Below are positions 9,260 through 18,938 of a stretch of DNA of 64,000 bases, in pieces. The position numbers and the translations under genes are program-made. The number at the start of each line of letters is the position of its first letter. Position 1 is the stretch's first letter. The notes under the pieces are model-generated. The model did not search any database. It saw only the letters and a program-made list of their open reading frames with translations, and had not been told where the DNA came from. Origin of the DNA: an uncultured Desulfobacteraceae bacterium (GTDB lineage: Bacteria; Desulfobacterota; Desulfobacteria; Desulfobacterales; UBA5852); assembly GCA_913060875.1 (NCBI GenBank), contig CAJXSL010000006.1, positions 124,001 to 188,000 on the forward strand. Direction: 5' to 3'.

Positions 9260-10192
9260 TTAGGCATTGCGACTGCGATTGAGGAAGATATCCAGCCGTT
9301 CAACCGCCAGCGAACAGGAGAGGGTCAGCACCAGATAGAGCAGGGTGACCGTTATCCAGATTTCGAAGGTGAGATAGGTGGACGCCATGAGTTCCATCCC
9401 CCGAAAGGTCAGCTCCTGTATGGAAATCACGGACACGATGGCGGAGTCTTTGATGGTGGAAATAAACTGGCCGGAAAGAGGCGGCAGGATGCGTCGTACC
9501 GCCTGGGGGCCCACGACATGGATCATCTGCTGGCGGGGTGTGAGTCCCAGCGCTGCGGATGCTTCCCACTGACCGTTTTCGATGGACTGGATGCCGGCCC
9601 GGACGATTTCGGTGATATAGGCGCCCTCAAAAAGGGACAGCGTTATCAGGGCGGACAGAAAGGCGGGAAGCTCCGACGGCGGTGCCAGCAGGATCGACAG
9701 GCCCTTTTGTATGGAAGGCGGTGCATTCTCCGCCAGCGACTGAATTCCCAATAGCGGCATCAACTGATCACTGATAAAAAAATAAAAAATAAAAATGAGT
9801 ACGAGGGGCGGCGTATTGCGGATGAGTTCGACATAGCTTGCCCCCAGCATGCGACGGAAGGGCCGTCGGCTGATGCGGGTCAGCCCCATGACCACCCCGA
9901 TGAGGGTTGCCAGGATCGTGCCCCAAATGCTGAGGCGGATGGTGTTCAAAAATCCACGGGAAAGGGTGTTCAGGACCCAGCGACCGGTGTCGTCGTCATA
10001 GCGTACGAGATATTGGGGGATCAATTCCCATCGCCATTTGTACTGCAGGCCGGCGGATACGCGATGATAGATATAAAAAGCCGTTATCAACAGCAATACG
10101 CCAAGGACGATGTCAAGCAACGGTATGCGGCGATTGAAAAGAATCAAGAGGTATCGTACCTGTCCTGATGCCACGTCGGCCCGTTGGCCCAT
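9260..10192 (-). CDS. Polar amino-acid ABC transporter permease
   Basis: Membrane subunit (about 310 residues) of a HisM/GlnP-type importer. The core begins with the TM region FLNTIRLSIWGTILATL and carries the family segment ELIRNTPPLVLIFI and the coupling-helix motif EAAALG-like EASAALGLTPRQ near residue 230, where the ATPase docks. Three or more N-terminal helices precede it. The start is uncertain: ATG 10192 has no good SD, and GTG 10174 or a TTG further in are alternatives. It is the third gene of a three-gene minus-strand set (permease 11124-11930, binding protein 10231-11061, this gene). No ATPase gene follows. Confidence 0.87.
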   Translation of the reverse strand: MGQRADVASGQVRYLLILFNRRIPLLDIVLGVLLLITAFYIYHRVSAGLQYKWRWELIPQYLVRYDDDTGRWVLNTLSRGFLNTIRLSIWGTILATLIGVVMGLTRISRRPFRRMLGASYVELIRNTPPLVLIFIFYFFISDQLMPLLGIQSLAENAPPSIQKGLSILLAPPSELPAFLSALITLSLFEGAYITEIVRAGIQSIENGQWEASAALGLTPRQQMIHVVGPQAVRRILPPLSGQFISTIKDSAIVSVISIQELTFRGMELMASTYLTFEIWITVTLLYLVLTLSCSLAVERLDIFLNRSRNA

Positions 10193-10230
10193 CTGCCGGC
10201 GGGCCGATGGCGGCACCCTGTCCCCATGGG

Positions 10231-11061
10231 TTATTGCAGATTTGCTTTCCAGTCCTGGGTCATGAACCAGTAGGCTTTGCGTTCGGCCAACCACCCCTCG
10301 GCCGCGACGTACTGGATCCAGTTGTTGAAAAAATTCAGGGTGTCGGCATCCCCTTTGCGGACGGCGAACCCGATGGGTTCTTTGGTGAACGTATCCTTGA
10401 TCGGCAAAAAGAGCGTGTCGGGGTGCTCGATGGCCTGGAAGGCCGGGGTCGGTGCCGAAGCCACGGCAGCGTGAGCCTTGCCGTTGATGACCTCCTGGAA
10501 AATCTGGGCCTCGCCGTCGAACTGGCGCAGGGTGGCCTTGGGCATGTATCTTTTGGCGGCCATCACCGAGGTGGAACCGAGTTTGACGGCCAGGACCACA
10601 TCGGGCCGGTTGAAATCTTCCAGGGATTGGAACCCGGCCGCCAGTTTCTTGCTGGCCACCAGGGACATGCCCGAATAGTCGTAGGGCTGGGTAAAATTGA
10701 TTTTCAGGTTGCGGCTGGGGATTATCCCCATGCCGCCGATGATGACATCGAATTTGCCGGTCAGAAGCGCCGGGATGATACCGGACCATTTGGTGGGAAC
10801 GAACTCCACCTTGACGCCCATGTCGGCGGCCAGGCGGGTGGCGACATCGATTTCAAAGCCGATCAGTTTGCCGGTTTTATCCCGCATGGCCCAGGGAACG
10901 AAGGTGTCCATGCCGACGCGCAGGACACCTTTTTTCATGACCTGGTCGATCGTGCTTTCCTGAATCAGTTTTTGCTGCAGTTCGCCGGCGGCAACGGTTC
11001 CCGCCAGCATGAGCAGGGCGATGAAGACCAGCAATGTCTGGAAAACAGGGCGATTTTTCAT
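10231..11061 (-). CDS. Polar amino-acid ABC transporter substrate-binding protein
   Basis: Periplasmic receptor of 276 residues, SBP_bac_3 family. ATG 11061 is chosen because AAGGAG lies 8 bases upstream and it gives a clean signal peptide (MKNRPVFQT..., cleavage near VAAGE at about residue 26). The mature part shows the family order: GVLRVGMDTFVPWA, GFEIDVATRLA, VKVEFVPTKWSGIIPAL, GKFDVIIGGMGI. The motif around the ligand carboxylate site is present, but the ligand cannot be told from sequence. It sits between two permease genes, the usual arrangement for this importer type. Confidence 0.9.
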   Translation of the reverse strand: MKNRPVFQTLLVFIALLMLAGTVAAGELQQKLIQESTIDQVMKKGVLRVGMDTFVPWAMRDKTGKLIGFEIDVATRLAADMGVKVEFVPTKWSGIIPALLTGKFDVIIGGMGIIPSRNLKINFTQPYDYSGMSLVASKKLAAGFQSLEDFNRPDVVLAVKLGSTSVMAAKRYMPKATLRQFDGEAQIFQEVINGKAHAAVASAPTPAFQAIEHPDTLFLPIKDTFTKEPIGFAVRKGDADTLNFFNNWIQYVAAEGWLAERKAYWFMTQDWKANLQ

Positions 11062-11123
11062 GATTGGCTCCTTTTGGCTGCTATGGTTGGCTGCAGCGGC
11101 TCCGGTCGTTTTTGTCGGCGGGT

Positions 11124-11930
11124 TCAACCGGCCGTTCGGAGACGTCGCTCCAGCAGATTGATCAATAGTGACAGGGATACGGTCAACACCAGATAGATGG
11201 CCGCAATTACGAACCAGATTTCAAATACCAGATACGTTTCCGCGATGATCGACTGCCCCTGCATGGCCAGGTCGTAAATCGCGATGGTGCTCACCAGCGC
11301 GGAATCCTTGATCAGCGATATGGCCTGACTGGCCAAAGGCGGCAAAATCAGGCGTGTGGCCTGGGGCAGGATAATGTGACGATAGGTCTGGGGCATGCTG
11401 AACCCCAGACTGTAAGCGGCTTCCCACTGCCCGCGGTGGATCGAGACGATGCCGGCACGAAATATTTCCGAGGCATAGGCCCCCTCGAACAGGCTGAGGG
11501 CCATGACGGCGGAGGCAAAACGGCTCCAGTCGAACACCGGTGCGACCACAAAATAAATAAAGAACAACTGGACCAGCAAGGGGGTGTTGCGAATGCTCTC
11601 CAGATAGGCGCGGGCCACGAGATTGCCCAGCAAGGACCGGGAAAGGCGCAGAAACGCGGTCGTCAGGCCGATAAGGGTTGCCAGCACCAGGCTGATGGCC
11701 GTAATTTTTAAGGTTACGGCGAGTCCTTTGAGAAGGGGGCCGGCCACCCATTGGCCGGCATCCATGCTGAAAAGATAGCGGGGAACGCGATACCATTGCC
11801 AGTAGTAGCCCAACTTTTCCGACCCCAGGAGCAGGACGTAGACCAGCAGCCCGGCCAGGGCGATGAATTTCATGAAATCCAGCCAGGGCAGGCGTCGGAT
11901 TCCAGCGCTGGTATGCTCCCGAAGCTTCAT
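11124..11930 (-). CDS. Polar amino-acid ABC transporter permease
   Basis: First gene of the importer operon, 268 residues. Motifs match the HisM/GlnP family: LAVTLKITAISLVLATLIG-type start of the core, ESIRNTPLLVQLFFIYF, and EAAYSLGFSMPQ as the coupling helix. It pairs with the permease at 9260-10192 to form the heterodimeric channel. The N-terminal 50 residues add one membrane helix. Upstream, at 12073-12101, lies a good promoter candidate. The matching ATPase must be encoded elsewhere or shared with another system. Confidence 0.9.
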   Translation of the reverse strand: MKLREHTSAGIRRLPWLDFMKFIALAGLLVYVLLLGSEKLGYYWQWYRVPRYLFSMDAGQWVAGPLLKGLAVTLKITAISLVLATLIGLTTAFLRLSRSLLGNLVARAYLESIRNTPLLVQLFFIYFVVAPVFDWSRFASAVMALSLFEGAYASEIFRAGIVSIHRGQWEAAYSLGFSMPQTYRHIILPQATRLILPPLASQAISLIKDSALVSTIAIYDLAMQGQSIIAETYLVFEIWFVIAAIYLVLTVSLSLLINLLERRLRTAG

Positions 11931-12072
11931 TTAAGGCGTATTCGTTGCGGTCGCCATGTGAGCGGATGGTCAGAGTTAGGGCAAGAAATGGTTTCGGCCG
12001 TCCCCGGCAATCAGCCGTTCGCAACGATCATTCGACCGGGGAAGCCTATTGCTCCACGATTGGTTGCGCGCC

Positions 12073-12101
12073 TATATAACAATAATGGCCGGGAATGTAA
12101 A
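12073..12101 (-). promoter_or_regulatory. Candidate sigma70 promoter for the amino-acid ABC operon
   Basis: Read on the minus strand: TTTACA, 17 bases, TATATA. The start site would be near 12066, about 135 bases before the first permease codon at 11930. It overlaps no gene (the YgiQ gene stops at 12126). Match to consensus is good at -35 and fair at -10; not tested. Confidence 0.45.
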
Positions 12102-12125
12102 GCTGGGGCCAAGCCAATGATAACG

Positions 12126-13862
12126 TTATGCTTTTTTGCGCGAAACCCGACGTTTAGGGTATGAACGCCGGTGCGGGTGAGCCGGCAGAACCGCTTCTTT
12201 TTGTCGTTTTTTCCCCCGGTTGTCTTTTTCCACGAAGAGGGGCTCGCCGTCGAACGGATCCTGTCCCGTATAGTACATGAGGGCGCCGTAGGTGGAGGGC
12301 GTGGGAGTGAAAATCTGGATTTGTTCCGGCGCTATTTTCAGATGGGTGCGCGTGAAATGACGCAGACGCTGCATGTCGCCCATGGTGCACCCCGGAAAAG
12401 CGGCCATCAGGTAGTAGCTGAGAAATTGATTGAGCCCCGCCTGCCGGGAAATGCGGTTGAATTGCTGGCGAAACGCGATGCAGGCATCGATGGAGGGCTT
12501 ACCCATTCGGGCCAGAACATGGGGTTCGCTGTGTTCGGGGGCGATTTTGAGCTGGCCGGAAACATGATGACGAACAAGGGCTTCGAGGTAGCGGGTTCCT
12601 GCGGTGCGGTCCGCGAGGATCAAGTCGGGCCGCAGGCCTGAAGCCACGAAAATTTTGCGGATACCCGGAATCCGGCGAAGGTCATGCATCAATCGCCGCA
12701 GGCGGTCGTGATTGACCGGCAGGTGCGGACATACCCGCGGATAAAGACAGTGCTTTTGGGGACAGGCGCCTTTTTCCAGTTTGCGGGCGCACTCGAAGCC
12801 GTACATGTTGGCGGTGGGCCCCCCCAGGTCGCTGATGATGCCTTTGAAACGCGGGTGAGCCGTCATCCGGCGGGCTTCGTGAAGGAGAGAGGCTTCGCTG
12901 CGCCCATAGACGGTGCGCCCCTGATGGACGGCGATGGCGCAGAAACGACATTCGCCATAACAACCGCGGTGGGTTGCCAGCGCAAACCGAATGGTGTCCA
13001 AAGCGCGTACCGGACCTTGGGCCTCATAAAAGGGATGCTGCTCCAGCGTATAGGGGAGTTCGTAAACGGCGTCCAGGTCCGCGGTGGTCGGGGCCAAGGC
13101 CGGCGGGTTTTGCACCAGCCAGCGGGTGTCCTGTTGCTGACAGAGGCCCCGGGCCGTAAGGGGATCGTTATTGCGGTAGAACTGGTGGAACATCCGGGTA
13201 AACGCCTGCGGGTCCCGGGACACCTCGGTATGGGACGGAAGACGCAGATAATTTTCTTTCGGCCGGGAGGCGATATAACACAGGCCTCGCAGGGTACGGA
13301 AGTCCGTCTGCCGATCCATTGCCGCCGCCAGTTCCAGCACGGTCTGTTCGCCCATTCCATAGACCAGGACATCCGCCCGGGCATCGAACAGAATCGAGCG
13401 CCGGATGCGGTTGGACCAGAAATCATAATGGGAAATCCGGCGCAGGCTGGCTTCGATTCCCCCCAGGACGATGGGCGCCGTCGGTCGCCAATAGCGCCGG
13501 ATCAGGTTGGCATAGACGATCGCCGCCCGGTCGGGACGCCGCTCGTTTTGGCCGCCGGGGGTGTAGTCGTCGGATCGACGCCTTTTGCCCAGGGGGGTGT
13601 AGTTGGCAACCATGGAATCGACGCTTCCGGCGGTGATGCCCCAGAAAAGGCGCGGCTCCCCCAGTCGCCGGATATCGTCTGCGGAGTGAACATCCGGATG
13701 GGCGATAATCCCGACGCGGTAGCCGGCGTTCAGTAGCACGCGGCCAATGACGGCAATCCCGATATGGGGGCTGTCGATGTAGCTGTCCCCTGTGACCAGA
13801 ATGATGTCGAGGCGGCGCCAGCCAAGGCTTGCAACTTCCCGGGATGTGGTGGGGATAAACAA
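12126..13862 (-). CDS. YgiQ-family radical SAM protein
   Basis: Radical SAM protein of the UPF0313/YgiQ family, 578 residues. The N-terminus matches the family (PTTSREV...GW, then [14 protein letters not shown]), which supports the TTG start at 13862 even though the SD is weak. The cluster motif is [11 protein letters not shown] near residue 300, and the conserved tail region has [16 protein letters not shown]. The family has an N-terminal B12-binding-like segment and is widespread in anaerobes, but its reaction is not established. It diverges from ileS with only 88 bases between start codons. The basic lysine/arginine-rich C-terminus is typical. Confidence 0.92.
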   Translation of the reverse strand: MFIPTTSREVASLGWRRLDIILVTGDSYIDSPHIGIAVIGRVLLNAGYRVGIIAHPDVHSADDIRRLGEPRLFWGITAGSVDSMVANYTPLGKRRRSDDYTPGGQNERRPDRAAIVYANLIRRYWRPTAPIVLGGIEASLRRISHYDFWSNRIRRSILFDARADVLVYGMGEQTVLELAAAMDRQTDFRTLRGLCYIASRPKENYLRLPSHTEVSRDPQAFTRMFHQFYRNNDPLTARGLCQQQDTRWLVQNPPALAPTTADLDAVYELPYTLEQHPFYEAQGPVRALDTIRFALATHRGCYGECRFCAIAVHQGRTVYGRSEASLLHEARRMTAHPRFKGIISDLGGPTANMYGFECARKLEKGACPQKHCLYPRVCPHLPVNHDRLRRLMHDLRRIPGIRKIFVASGLRPDLILADRTAGTRYLEALVRHHVSGQLKIAPEHSEPHVLARMGKPSIDACIAFRQQFNRISRQAGLNQFLSYYLMAAFPGCTMGDMQRLRHFTRTHLKIAPEQIQIFTPTPSTYGALMYYTGQDPFDGEPLFVEKDNRGKKRQKEAVLPAHPHRRSYPKRRVSRKKA

Positions 13863-13882
13863 AATACCAATCCTATCTTATC

Positions 13883-13911
13883 TTGACACGCTTTCCAATA
13901 CTCGGTATCTG
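13883..13911 (+). promoter_or_regulatory. Candidate sigma70 promoter for ileS
   Basis: TTGACA at 13883, a 17-base spacer, then TATCTG at 13906. The -35 is perfect and the -10 matches at three of six positions. It lies about 35 bases upstream of the ileS SD. No T-box leader (no specifier hairpin or T-box sequence) is visible in the short 88-base interval, so tRNA-controlled attenuation is unlikely. Confidence 0.45.
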
Positions 13912-13950
13912 TCAGCGTTTAACAATCTTTCCCATCGCCCGGAGGAGTCC

Positions 13951-16770
13951 ATGGATTACAAGAAGACCCTGAACCTGCCGAAAACCAAATTTCCCATGAA
14001 GGCGAATCTCGCCCAGCGCGAACCCCAACGCCTGAAAGAATGGGAGCAGCGCCACCTGTACGAAGAAATCCGGCAACGTTCCAATGGACGCCCCCGGTTC
14101 ATTCTGCATGACGGACCTCCTTACGCCAACGGGCATATTCATATTGGTACCGCATTGAACAAAATTTTGAAAGATATCATCATACGATCCCGCCAGATGA
14201 TGGGGTTCGATGCCGTGTATGTGCCGGGCTGGGACTGCCATGGACTGCCCATCGAACACAACGTGGACAAGGAACTGGGGCCCAAGAAAAAGGAATTGAG
14301 CCTGAACCAGGTTCGCCAGCGCTGCCGCCGCTATGCCGAGAAGTTCATCGACATCCAGCGGGGGGAATTCAAGCGGTTGGGCGTCATGGGAGAGTGGGAA
14401 AACCCTTATCTCACCATGAGCTATGGATATGAGGCCACCATTGCAGCGGAATGCTGCCGTTTTGCCCTGGACGGCAGTCTCTTTCGGAGCAAAAAACCCA
14501 TTCACTGGTGTTGCAGCTGCCAGACCGCCCTGGCCGAAGCGGAGATCGAGTACGCGGACGAGGCCTCGCCTTCCATTTTCGTCAAATTTCCTTTTAGCGA
14601 CGATCTGGGCGATGTCGACCCGGTTCTAAAAGACCGCCGGGTCGACTGTGTGATCTGGACCACGACGCCCTGGACCCTGCCGGCCAACCTGGCTATCGCC
14701 CTGCATCCGGATTTCGTCTACGCCGCCGTGGAAGATGCCGATGGCAACATCTACATCCTGGCCAAGGAATTGGTGGACAGCTGCATGTCCCGGTTCGGTC
14801 TGGACGATTATCGCATTGTGAGCGAATTGGCGGCTGCCGATCTGGAGAAAAAACGCTGCCGTCATCCTTTCTACCAGCGGGATTCCATCATCGTGCTGGG
14901 TGATCACGTAACCCTCGAAGCCGGCACCGGCTGCGTGCATACAGCCCCCGGGCATGGTCGCGAGGACTACGAGGTGGGCCTGGCCTACGGGCTCGATGCC
15001 TATTCACCGGTGGACGACCGTGGGGTCTTCACCGACGAGGTCGAGCTTTTCAAGGGGCAGTTCGTTTTCAAAGCCAATCAACCCATTATCGATCACCTTA
15101 AGGCCAATGGATCCCTTTTGGCCCAGGAAGACCTGGCCCACAGTTATCCCCATTGCTGGCGGTGCAAGAAACCGGTCATTTTCAGGGCCACGCCCCAATG
15201 GTTCATCTCCATGGAGAAAACCGGTCTGCGGCAAAAATCGCTGCAGGAGATCGATCGTGTCCAGTGGGTCCCCCACTGGGGGCGGGAGCGCATTTACGGC
15301 ATGATCGAAAACCGTCCCGACTGGTGCGTTTCACGCCAGCGCGCCTGGGGCGTGCCCATTGCCATTTTTTATTGCCGGGATTGCGGCAAGCTTTATATCG
15401 ACGAGGCCATGATCGAGCGGGTGGAGGCCCTGTTCAGCAACAAGGGCGCGGATGCCTGGTTTACCGAGGAAGCCGACCGCCTGATCCCCGAAGGGGCTGT
15501 GTGTGAGGGGTGCGGGGGGCATTCATTTGCCAAGGAGACGGATATCCTGGATGTCTGGTTCGATTCCGGTGTCAGCCATGCCGCTGTTCTGGACAAGCGG
15601 GAAAACCTGCGTTGGCCGGCCGACCTCTATCTGGAAGGCAGCGATCAGCATCGGGGCTGGTTTCACAGTTCGCTTCTCACGGCCGTCGGTTTGCGGGGGG
15701 CCGCCCCCTACCGTTCCGTTTTGACCCACGGCTTCGTGGTCGATGCCGATGGGCGCAAAATGTCAAAATCACTGGGCAACGTCATGGCACCCAAAACGGT
15801 GATCGACAAGTTCGGAGCGGAAATTCTCCGGCTATGGGTATCGGCCGCGGATTATCGCGACGACATCCGGATTTCGGACACCATTCTCAAACAACTCAGT
15901 GATGCCTATCGCCGTATTCGCAACACCAGCCGGTTCATGCTGGGCAACCTCGAGGATTTCGATCCGGATGCGGACAAGATCCGCTACGATGATTTACAGG
16001 ACATCGACCGCTATCTCCTGCATCGCCTTCAGCAGCTGATACGGCGGGCGCGCAACGCCTACGAGCAGTATGACTTTCATGTCATCTACCATGCCCTGCA
16101 CAATTTTTGTGTGCTGGATCTGTCGTCCTTTTACCTGGATATCCTCAAGGATCGGCTCTATACCTCCCCGCCGGCCTCAAAAGCACGGCGTTCGGCCCAG
16201 ACGGTCATGTTCACGCTGCTCAGTGCCATGGCGCGGATGATGGCGCCGATTATGGCGTTCACCGCGGATGAAATCTGGCAGCACATGCCGGCCTGGCAAG
16301 ATAAGGCGGACAACGTTCATTTTGCGAGACTGCCCGAAGAAAATCCGGAGTGGATCGACGATTCGCTGGCCGGGAAATGGCAGCAAATTCTCAGTGTCCG
16401 GGGTGAGGTCACCAAAGCTCTGGAAAAGGCCCGGGTCGACAAACTGATCGGCCATCCGCTGGATGCCGCGGTGACCCTTGCGGTGCAGGGAGGCGTCTAT
16501 GACGTGCTCCAGGAATACCACCGCGAGCTCAGTCATATTTTCATTGTTTCCCAGGCGGTCTTGAACGGGAAGGGCGAATCCCTGAACGAAGCCTTCCAGA
16601 GTGAAGAAATCGAGGGACTGCAAGTGCGTGTGGCCCGGGCGGACGGTGACAAATGCGACCGGTGCTGGATACATGATCCCACCGTCGGGGAAGACCGCGA
16701 CCACCCCACGGTATGCCTGCGCTGTCGAACCCAACTGGCGGAAATCGACTTGCCGATGGATGACGCATGA
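13951..16770 (+). CDS. ileS: Isoleucyl-tRNA synthetase
   Basis: Class I aminoacyl-tRNA synthetase of 939 residues that charges tRNA-Ile with isoleucine in the cytoplasm. ATG 13951 follows GGAGGAG. The HIGH-type motif is GHIHIG at 61-66 and KMSKS is at 603-607; the editing domain ([12 protein letters not shown] with the catalytic Asp of REDYE) lies between them. The C-terminus carries a zinc-binding pair, CDRCW near residue 902 and CLRC near 922, typical of bacterial-type IleRS. The stop overlaps the lspA start (ATGA), an arrangement known from many Gram-negative bacteria. Confidence 0.98.
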   Translation: MDYKKTLNLPKTKFPMKANLAQREPQRLKEWEQRHLYEEIRQRSNGRPRFILHDGPPYANGHIHIGTALNKILKDIIIRSRQMMGFDAVYVPGWDCHGLPIEHNVDKELGPKKKELSLNQVRQRCRRYAEKFIDIQRGEFKRLGVMGEWENPYLTMSYGYEATIAAECCRFALDGSLFRSKKPIHWCCSCQTALAEAEIEYADEASPSIFVKFPFSDDLGDVDPVLKDRRVDCVIWTTTPWTLPANLAIALHPDFVYAAVEDADGNIYILAKELVDSCMSRFGLDDYRIVSELAAADLEKKRCRHPFYQRDSIIVLGDHVTLEAGTGCVHTAPGHGREDYEVGLAYGLDAYSPVDDRGVFTDEVELFKGQFVFKANQPIIDHLKANGSLLAQEDLAHSYPHCWRCKKPVIFRATPQWFISMEKTGLRQKSLQEIDRVQWVPHWGRERIYGMIENRPDWCVSRQRAWGVPIAIFYCRDCGKLYIDEAMIERVEALFSNKGADAWFTEEADRLIPEGAVCEGCGGHSFAKETDILDVWFDSGVSHAAVLDKRENLRWPADLYLEGSDQHRGWFHSSLLTAVGLRGAAPYRSVLTHGFVVDADGRKMSKSLGNVMAPKTVIDKFGAEILRLWVSAADYRDDIRISDTILKQLSDAYRRIRNTSRFMLGNLEDFDPDADKIRYDDLQDIDRYLLHRLQQLIRRARNAYEQYDFHVIYHALHNFCVLDLSSFYLDILKDRLYTSPPASKARRSAQTVMFTLLSAMARMMAPIMAFTADEIWQHMPAWQDKADNVHFARLPEENPEWIDDSLAGKWQQILSVRGEVTKALEKARVDKLIGHPLDAAVTLAVQGGVYDVLQEYHRELSHIFIVSQAVLNGKGESLNEAFQSEEIEGLQVRVARADGDKCDRCWIHDPTVGEDRDHPTVCLRCRTQLAEIDLPMDDA

Positions 16771-17309
16771 CCGTCAAAGACCACCATGCCGGGGGGGGGG
16801 GCTCCCCTCCCGGAAGAACGGAATCCGCCTGGCGGAAATACAGCCGGCTGGGCTGGATCGCCGGGAGCATTGTCGTTCTGGACCAAGCCACCAAATGGAT
16901 CATTTTGGATCGGCTTGAACTCTACCATACCATTCCGGTCATCCCCGGCTTTTTCAATATCACCCACGTCCAGAACCCGGGAGGCGCTTTTGGTTTCCTG
17001 GCCCAGCAAAGCCCTCTCCTGCGAGGGATCGTTTTTTTGTTGATGTCCTTCCTGGCGGTCTGCCTGATTTTTTGGTTTTATCGCCAAACACCGCCAACCC
17101 ACCGCTGGCTGGCGATCGGTTTTGCGCTAATATTCGGCGGGGCCATCGGGAATCTGATCGATCGGGTTCGATTCGGCCGTGTCGTCGATTTTCTGGATTT
17201 CTACATCAACGGATGGCACTGGCCGGCCTTCAACGTGGCGGACAGCGCGATTACCACCGGAATTGCCATCTTTCTTCTGCATGTCGTTTTAGGCCGTATG
17301 CCGGAGTAG
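16767..17309 (+). CDS. lspA: Lipoprotein signal peptidase (signal peptidase II)
   Basis: Inner-membrane aspartic protease of 180 residues that removes signal peptides from diacylglyceryl-modified prolipoproteins. Four helices are evident. The catalytic pair corresponds to Asp141 (GRVVDFLDF) and Asp159 (FNVADSA); other family motifs are DQATKW near 39 and [11 protein letters not shown] near 68. ATG 16767 overlaps the ileS stop. The first 28 residues are extra, hydrophilic and Gly-rich, and contain a run of 11 G bases (16791-16801) coding Gly9-Gly12, a slippage-prone site. A second ATG at 16786 lies in another frame and would join the lspA frame if the run were 12 G. Confidence 0.95.
   Translation: MTVKDHHAGGGGSPPGRTESAWRKYSRLGWIAGSIVVLDQATKWIILDRLELYHTIPVIPGFFNITHVQNPGGAFGFLAQQSPLLRGIVFLLMSFLAVCLIFWFYRQTPPTHRWLAIGFALIFGGAIGNLIDRVRFGRVVDFLDFYINGWHWPAFNVADSAITTGIAIFLLHVVLGRMPE
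16791..16801 (+). repeat. Homopolymer run of 11 G inside lspA
   Basis: Eleven consecutive G bases, 24 bases after the lspA start codon. The next longest G or C runs noticed in the window are 8 bases (7373-7380, 40777-40784, about 54114-54121). Runs of this length are classic sites of slipped-strand mispairing and of sequencing error; the present length keeps lspA in frame from ATG 16767. Confidence 0.95.
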
Positions 17310-17398
17310 GTGCGGTATAGAGCGCCGTAAGGTTTCAGGCCCGGCGATTTCCGGACCCGGGTCGCCCCAGCCATCGCCGCAGCATTGGCACGGAACAG

Positions 17399-18922
17399 AT
17401 GACCGATATCCATTTTCACGAGTTGGAGCACTTTCTCAAAAGGGAAGACGGCCGCGACGGCCCCTCATGGCCTCCGGTGTGTCTTCTGTTCGGAGAAGAC
17501 GTCCTTTACCAGAAAGCCCTGGATAAAGTGCTCACGGCCTTCCTTGGCAATGCGGACCGGAATATGAATTACGAGGCTTTGGACGGATCGAACGAAAACG
17601 TTTCCGGCGCCCTCGAACGCATCAATACCTATTCGCTATTATCCACGTGCAAAATCATCGCCCTCACCGATGCTCGCGTTTTTCATTCACGCCAGAATAT
17701 GGACCGCATTTGGGAACAGGCGGCTAAAGCGGCCAAAACCGGTAAAATGAAAAAGGCGGCTCGCCATTTCCTGGACCTGTTGCGGGTTCAGGGCATGACC
17801 CTGGATGATATGACGGGAGAATCACCGGCGAAAGTTTTCAAAACGGCCGGTGCCGACCTGGATTGGGTCCCGGCCGTGACCGACTATTGCCGGCAGAACG
17901 GATTGCAGGTGTCGGCGGCCGCCGACCCTCAGCAAGCGCTGGAGCAGGCCATTGACCAAGGATTCCCGGCCGGGCATCATCTCATTGTGACCACGGCGGT
18001 GGTGGACAAACGCCGCCGGCTGTATAAGGTCATTCGCGAGAAAGGTCTGGTGGTGGACTGTTCGGTACCCAGAGGGGATCGCAAAGCCGACCGCATGGCC
18101 CAGGAAAGCGTCTTGGACGCCGTTGTCGAGGAAGTTTTGCGGGAAAACGGCAAGCATATGGACCCGGGGGCGCGCCGGGCCCTGTATGAGCTGACGGGTT
18201 TTGACCTGCGGACGGTCGCCGCCAATGTTGAAAAATTGGCGCATTTTACGGGTGAGCGTGATAAAATTGAGGCGGCGGATATCAAAAAGGTTCTCCAGCG
18301 GACGCGGCGTGATCCCCTCTATGAACTGACCGAGGCCGTTGCGAACCGCAATTTGGGGCAGGCTCTCTTTTACCTGCAGTCGCTTCTGAACGGTGGGGAC
18401 TTTGATCATCCGTTGCCACTATTGGCAGCGGTGGCCAACCAGATGCGGCGACTGTTGGTGGCCAAGGAATTTACGGCAAGCTCCCACGGGCGACTGTGGC
18501 ATCCCGGTTGTTCCTACCCTCAGTTTCAGAGCCAGGTATTGCCGGCCATCAAAGCGTATGATGAAGCGTTGCAGACCCGGTTGGACGCATGGCACCTAAC
18601 GCTGAATGCGCCAACCACGCCACAGGGAAAAAAACGTCGAAAAAAAACCAATGCGACGGGGCGATCCGATCTCTTCTTGGCGGCCAAGGGCCGCAGTCCT
18701 TATCCGATTTACAAGACGTTGCAGAAAGCCGAGCGGTTCACGCTGCTGGAATTGAAACAGGCCGTGCAAAAAATCAGTGCGGCGGATCAGCAATTGAAGC
18801 GTTCGGGCCAGTCGGGGCGGCTTATTCTCGAACACCTTATTCTCTGGATCTGCCAGCCGGCTACCATGGGGAATTCCAAAGCCCGGCCGAATAGCAACCG
18901 GCCGCCCCGTCAACATCCCTAA
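17399..18922 (+). CDS. holA: DNA polymerase III delta subunit (HolA-like)
   Basis: Clamp-loader delta subunit, 507 residues, longer than the usual 320-350. The N-terminal domain starts with PPVCLLFGEDVLYQKALDKVL (family: fLlyGeE.yli.ea...i); the middle has GHHLIVTTAVVDKRRRLYK and RENGKHMDPGARRALYELTG; the C-terminal collar has DPLYELTEAVANRN and LLAAVANQMRRLLVAKEF. Two insertions explain the length: a stretch near residues 105-150, and a basic region (KKRRKKTNATG) near 412. In the replisome, delta opens the beta clamp during loading. ATG 17399 lacks a strong SD. The gene lies between lspA and pyk on the same strand. Confidence 0.85.
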   Translation: MTDIHFHELEHFLKREDGRDGPSWPPVCLLFGEDVLYQKALDKVLTAFLGNADRNMNYEALDGSNENVSGALERINTYSLLSTCKIIALTDARVFHSRQNMDRIWEQAAKAAKTGKMKKAARHFLDLLRVQGMTLDDMTGESPAKVFKTAGADLDWVPAVTDYCRQNGLQVSAAADPQQALEQAIDQGFPAGHHLIVTTAVVDKRRRLYKVIREKGLVVDCSVPRGDRKADRMAQESVLDAVVEEVLRENGKHMDPGARRALYELTGFDLRTVAANVEKLAHFTGERDKIEAADIKKVLQRTRRDPLYELTEAVANRNLGQALFYLQSLLNGGDFDHPLPLLAAVANQMRRLLVAKEFTASSHGRLWHPGCSYPQFQSQVLPAIKAYDEALQTRLDAWHLTLNAPTTPQGKKRRKKTNATGRSDLFLAAKGRSPYPIYKTLQKAERFTLLELKQAVQKISAADQQLKRSGQSGRLILEHLILWICQPATMGNSKARPNSNRPPRQHP

Positions 18923-18938
18923 CAGGGGAGGAGGCCCT

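Noticed and set aside
12684-13736. 350-codon plus-strand frame opposite the YgiQ gene
   Set aside because: Shadow of the radical SAM gene; no family similarity recognised and no SD.
13863-13950. T-box leader upstream of ileS
   Set aside because: The interval is only 88 bases and lacks the T-box sequence and specifier hairpin.
16177-16734. Minus-strand frames at the ileS 3' end
   Set aside because: Shadows of the conserved zinc-binding C-terminal region of IleRS.
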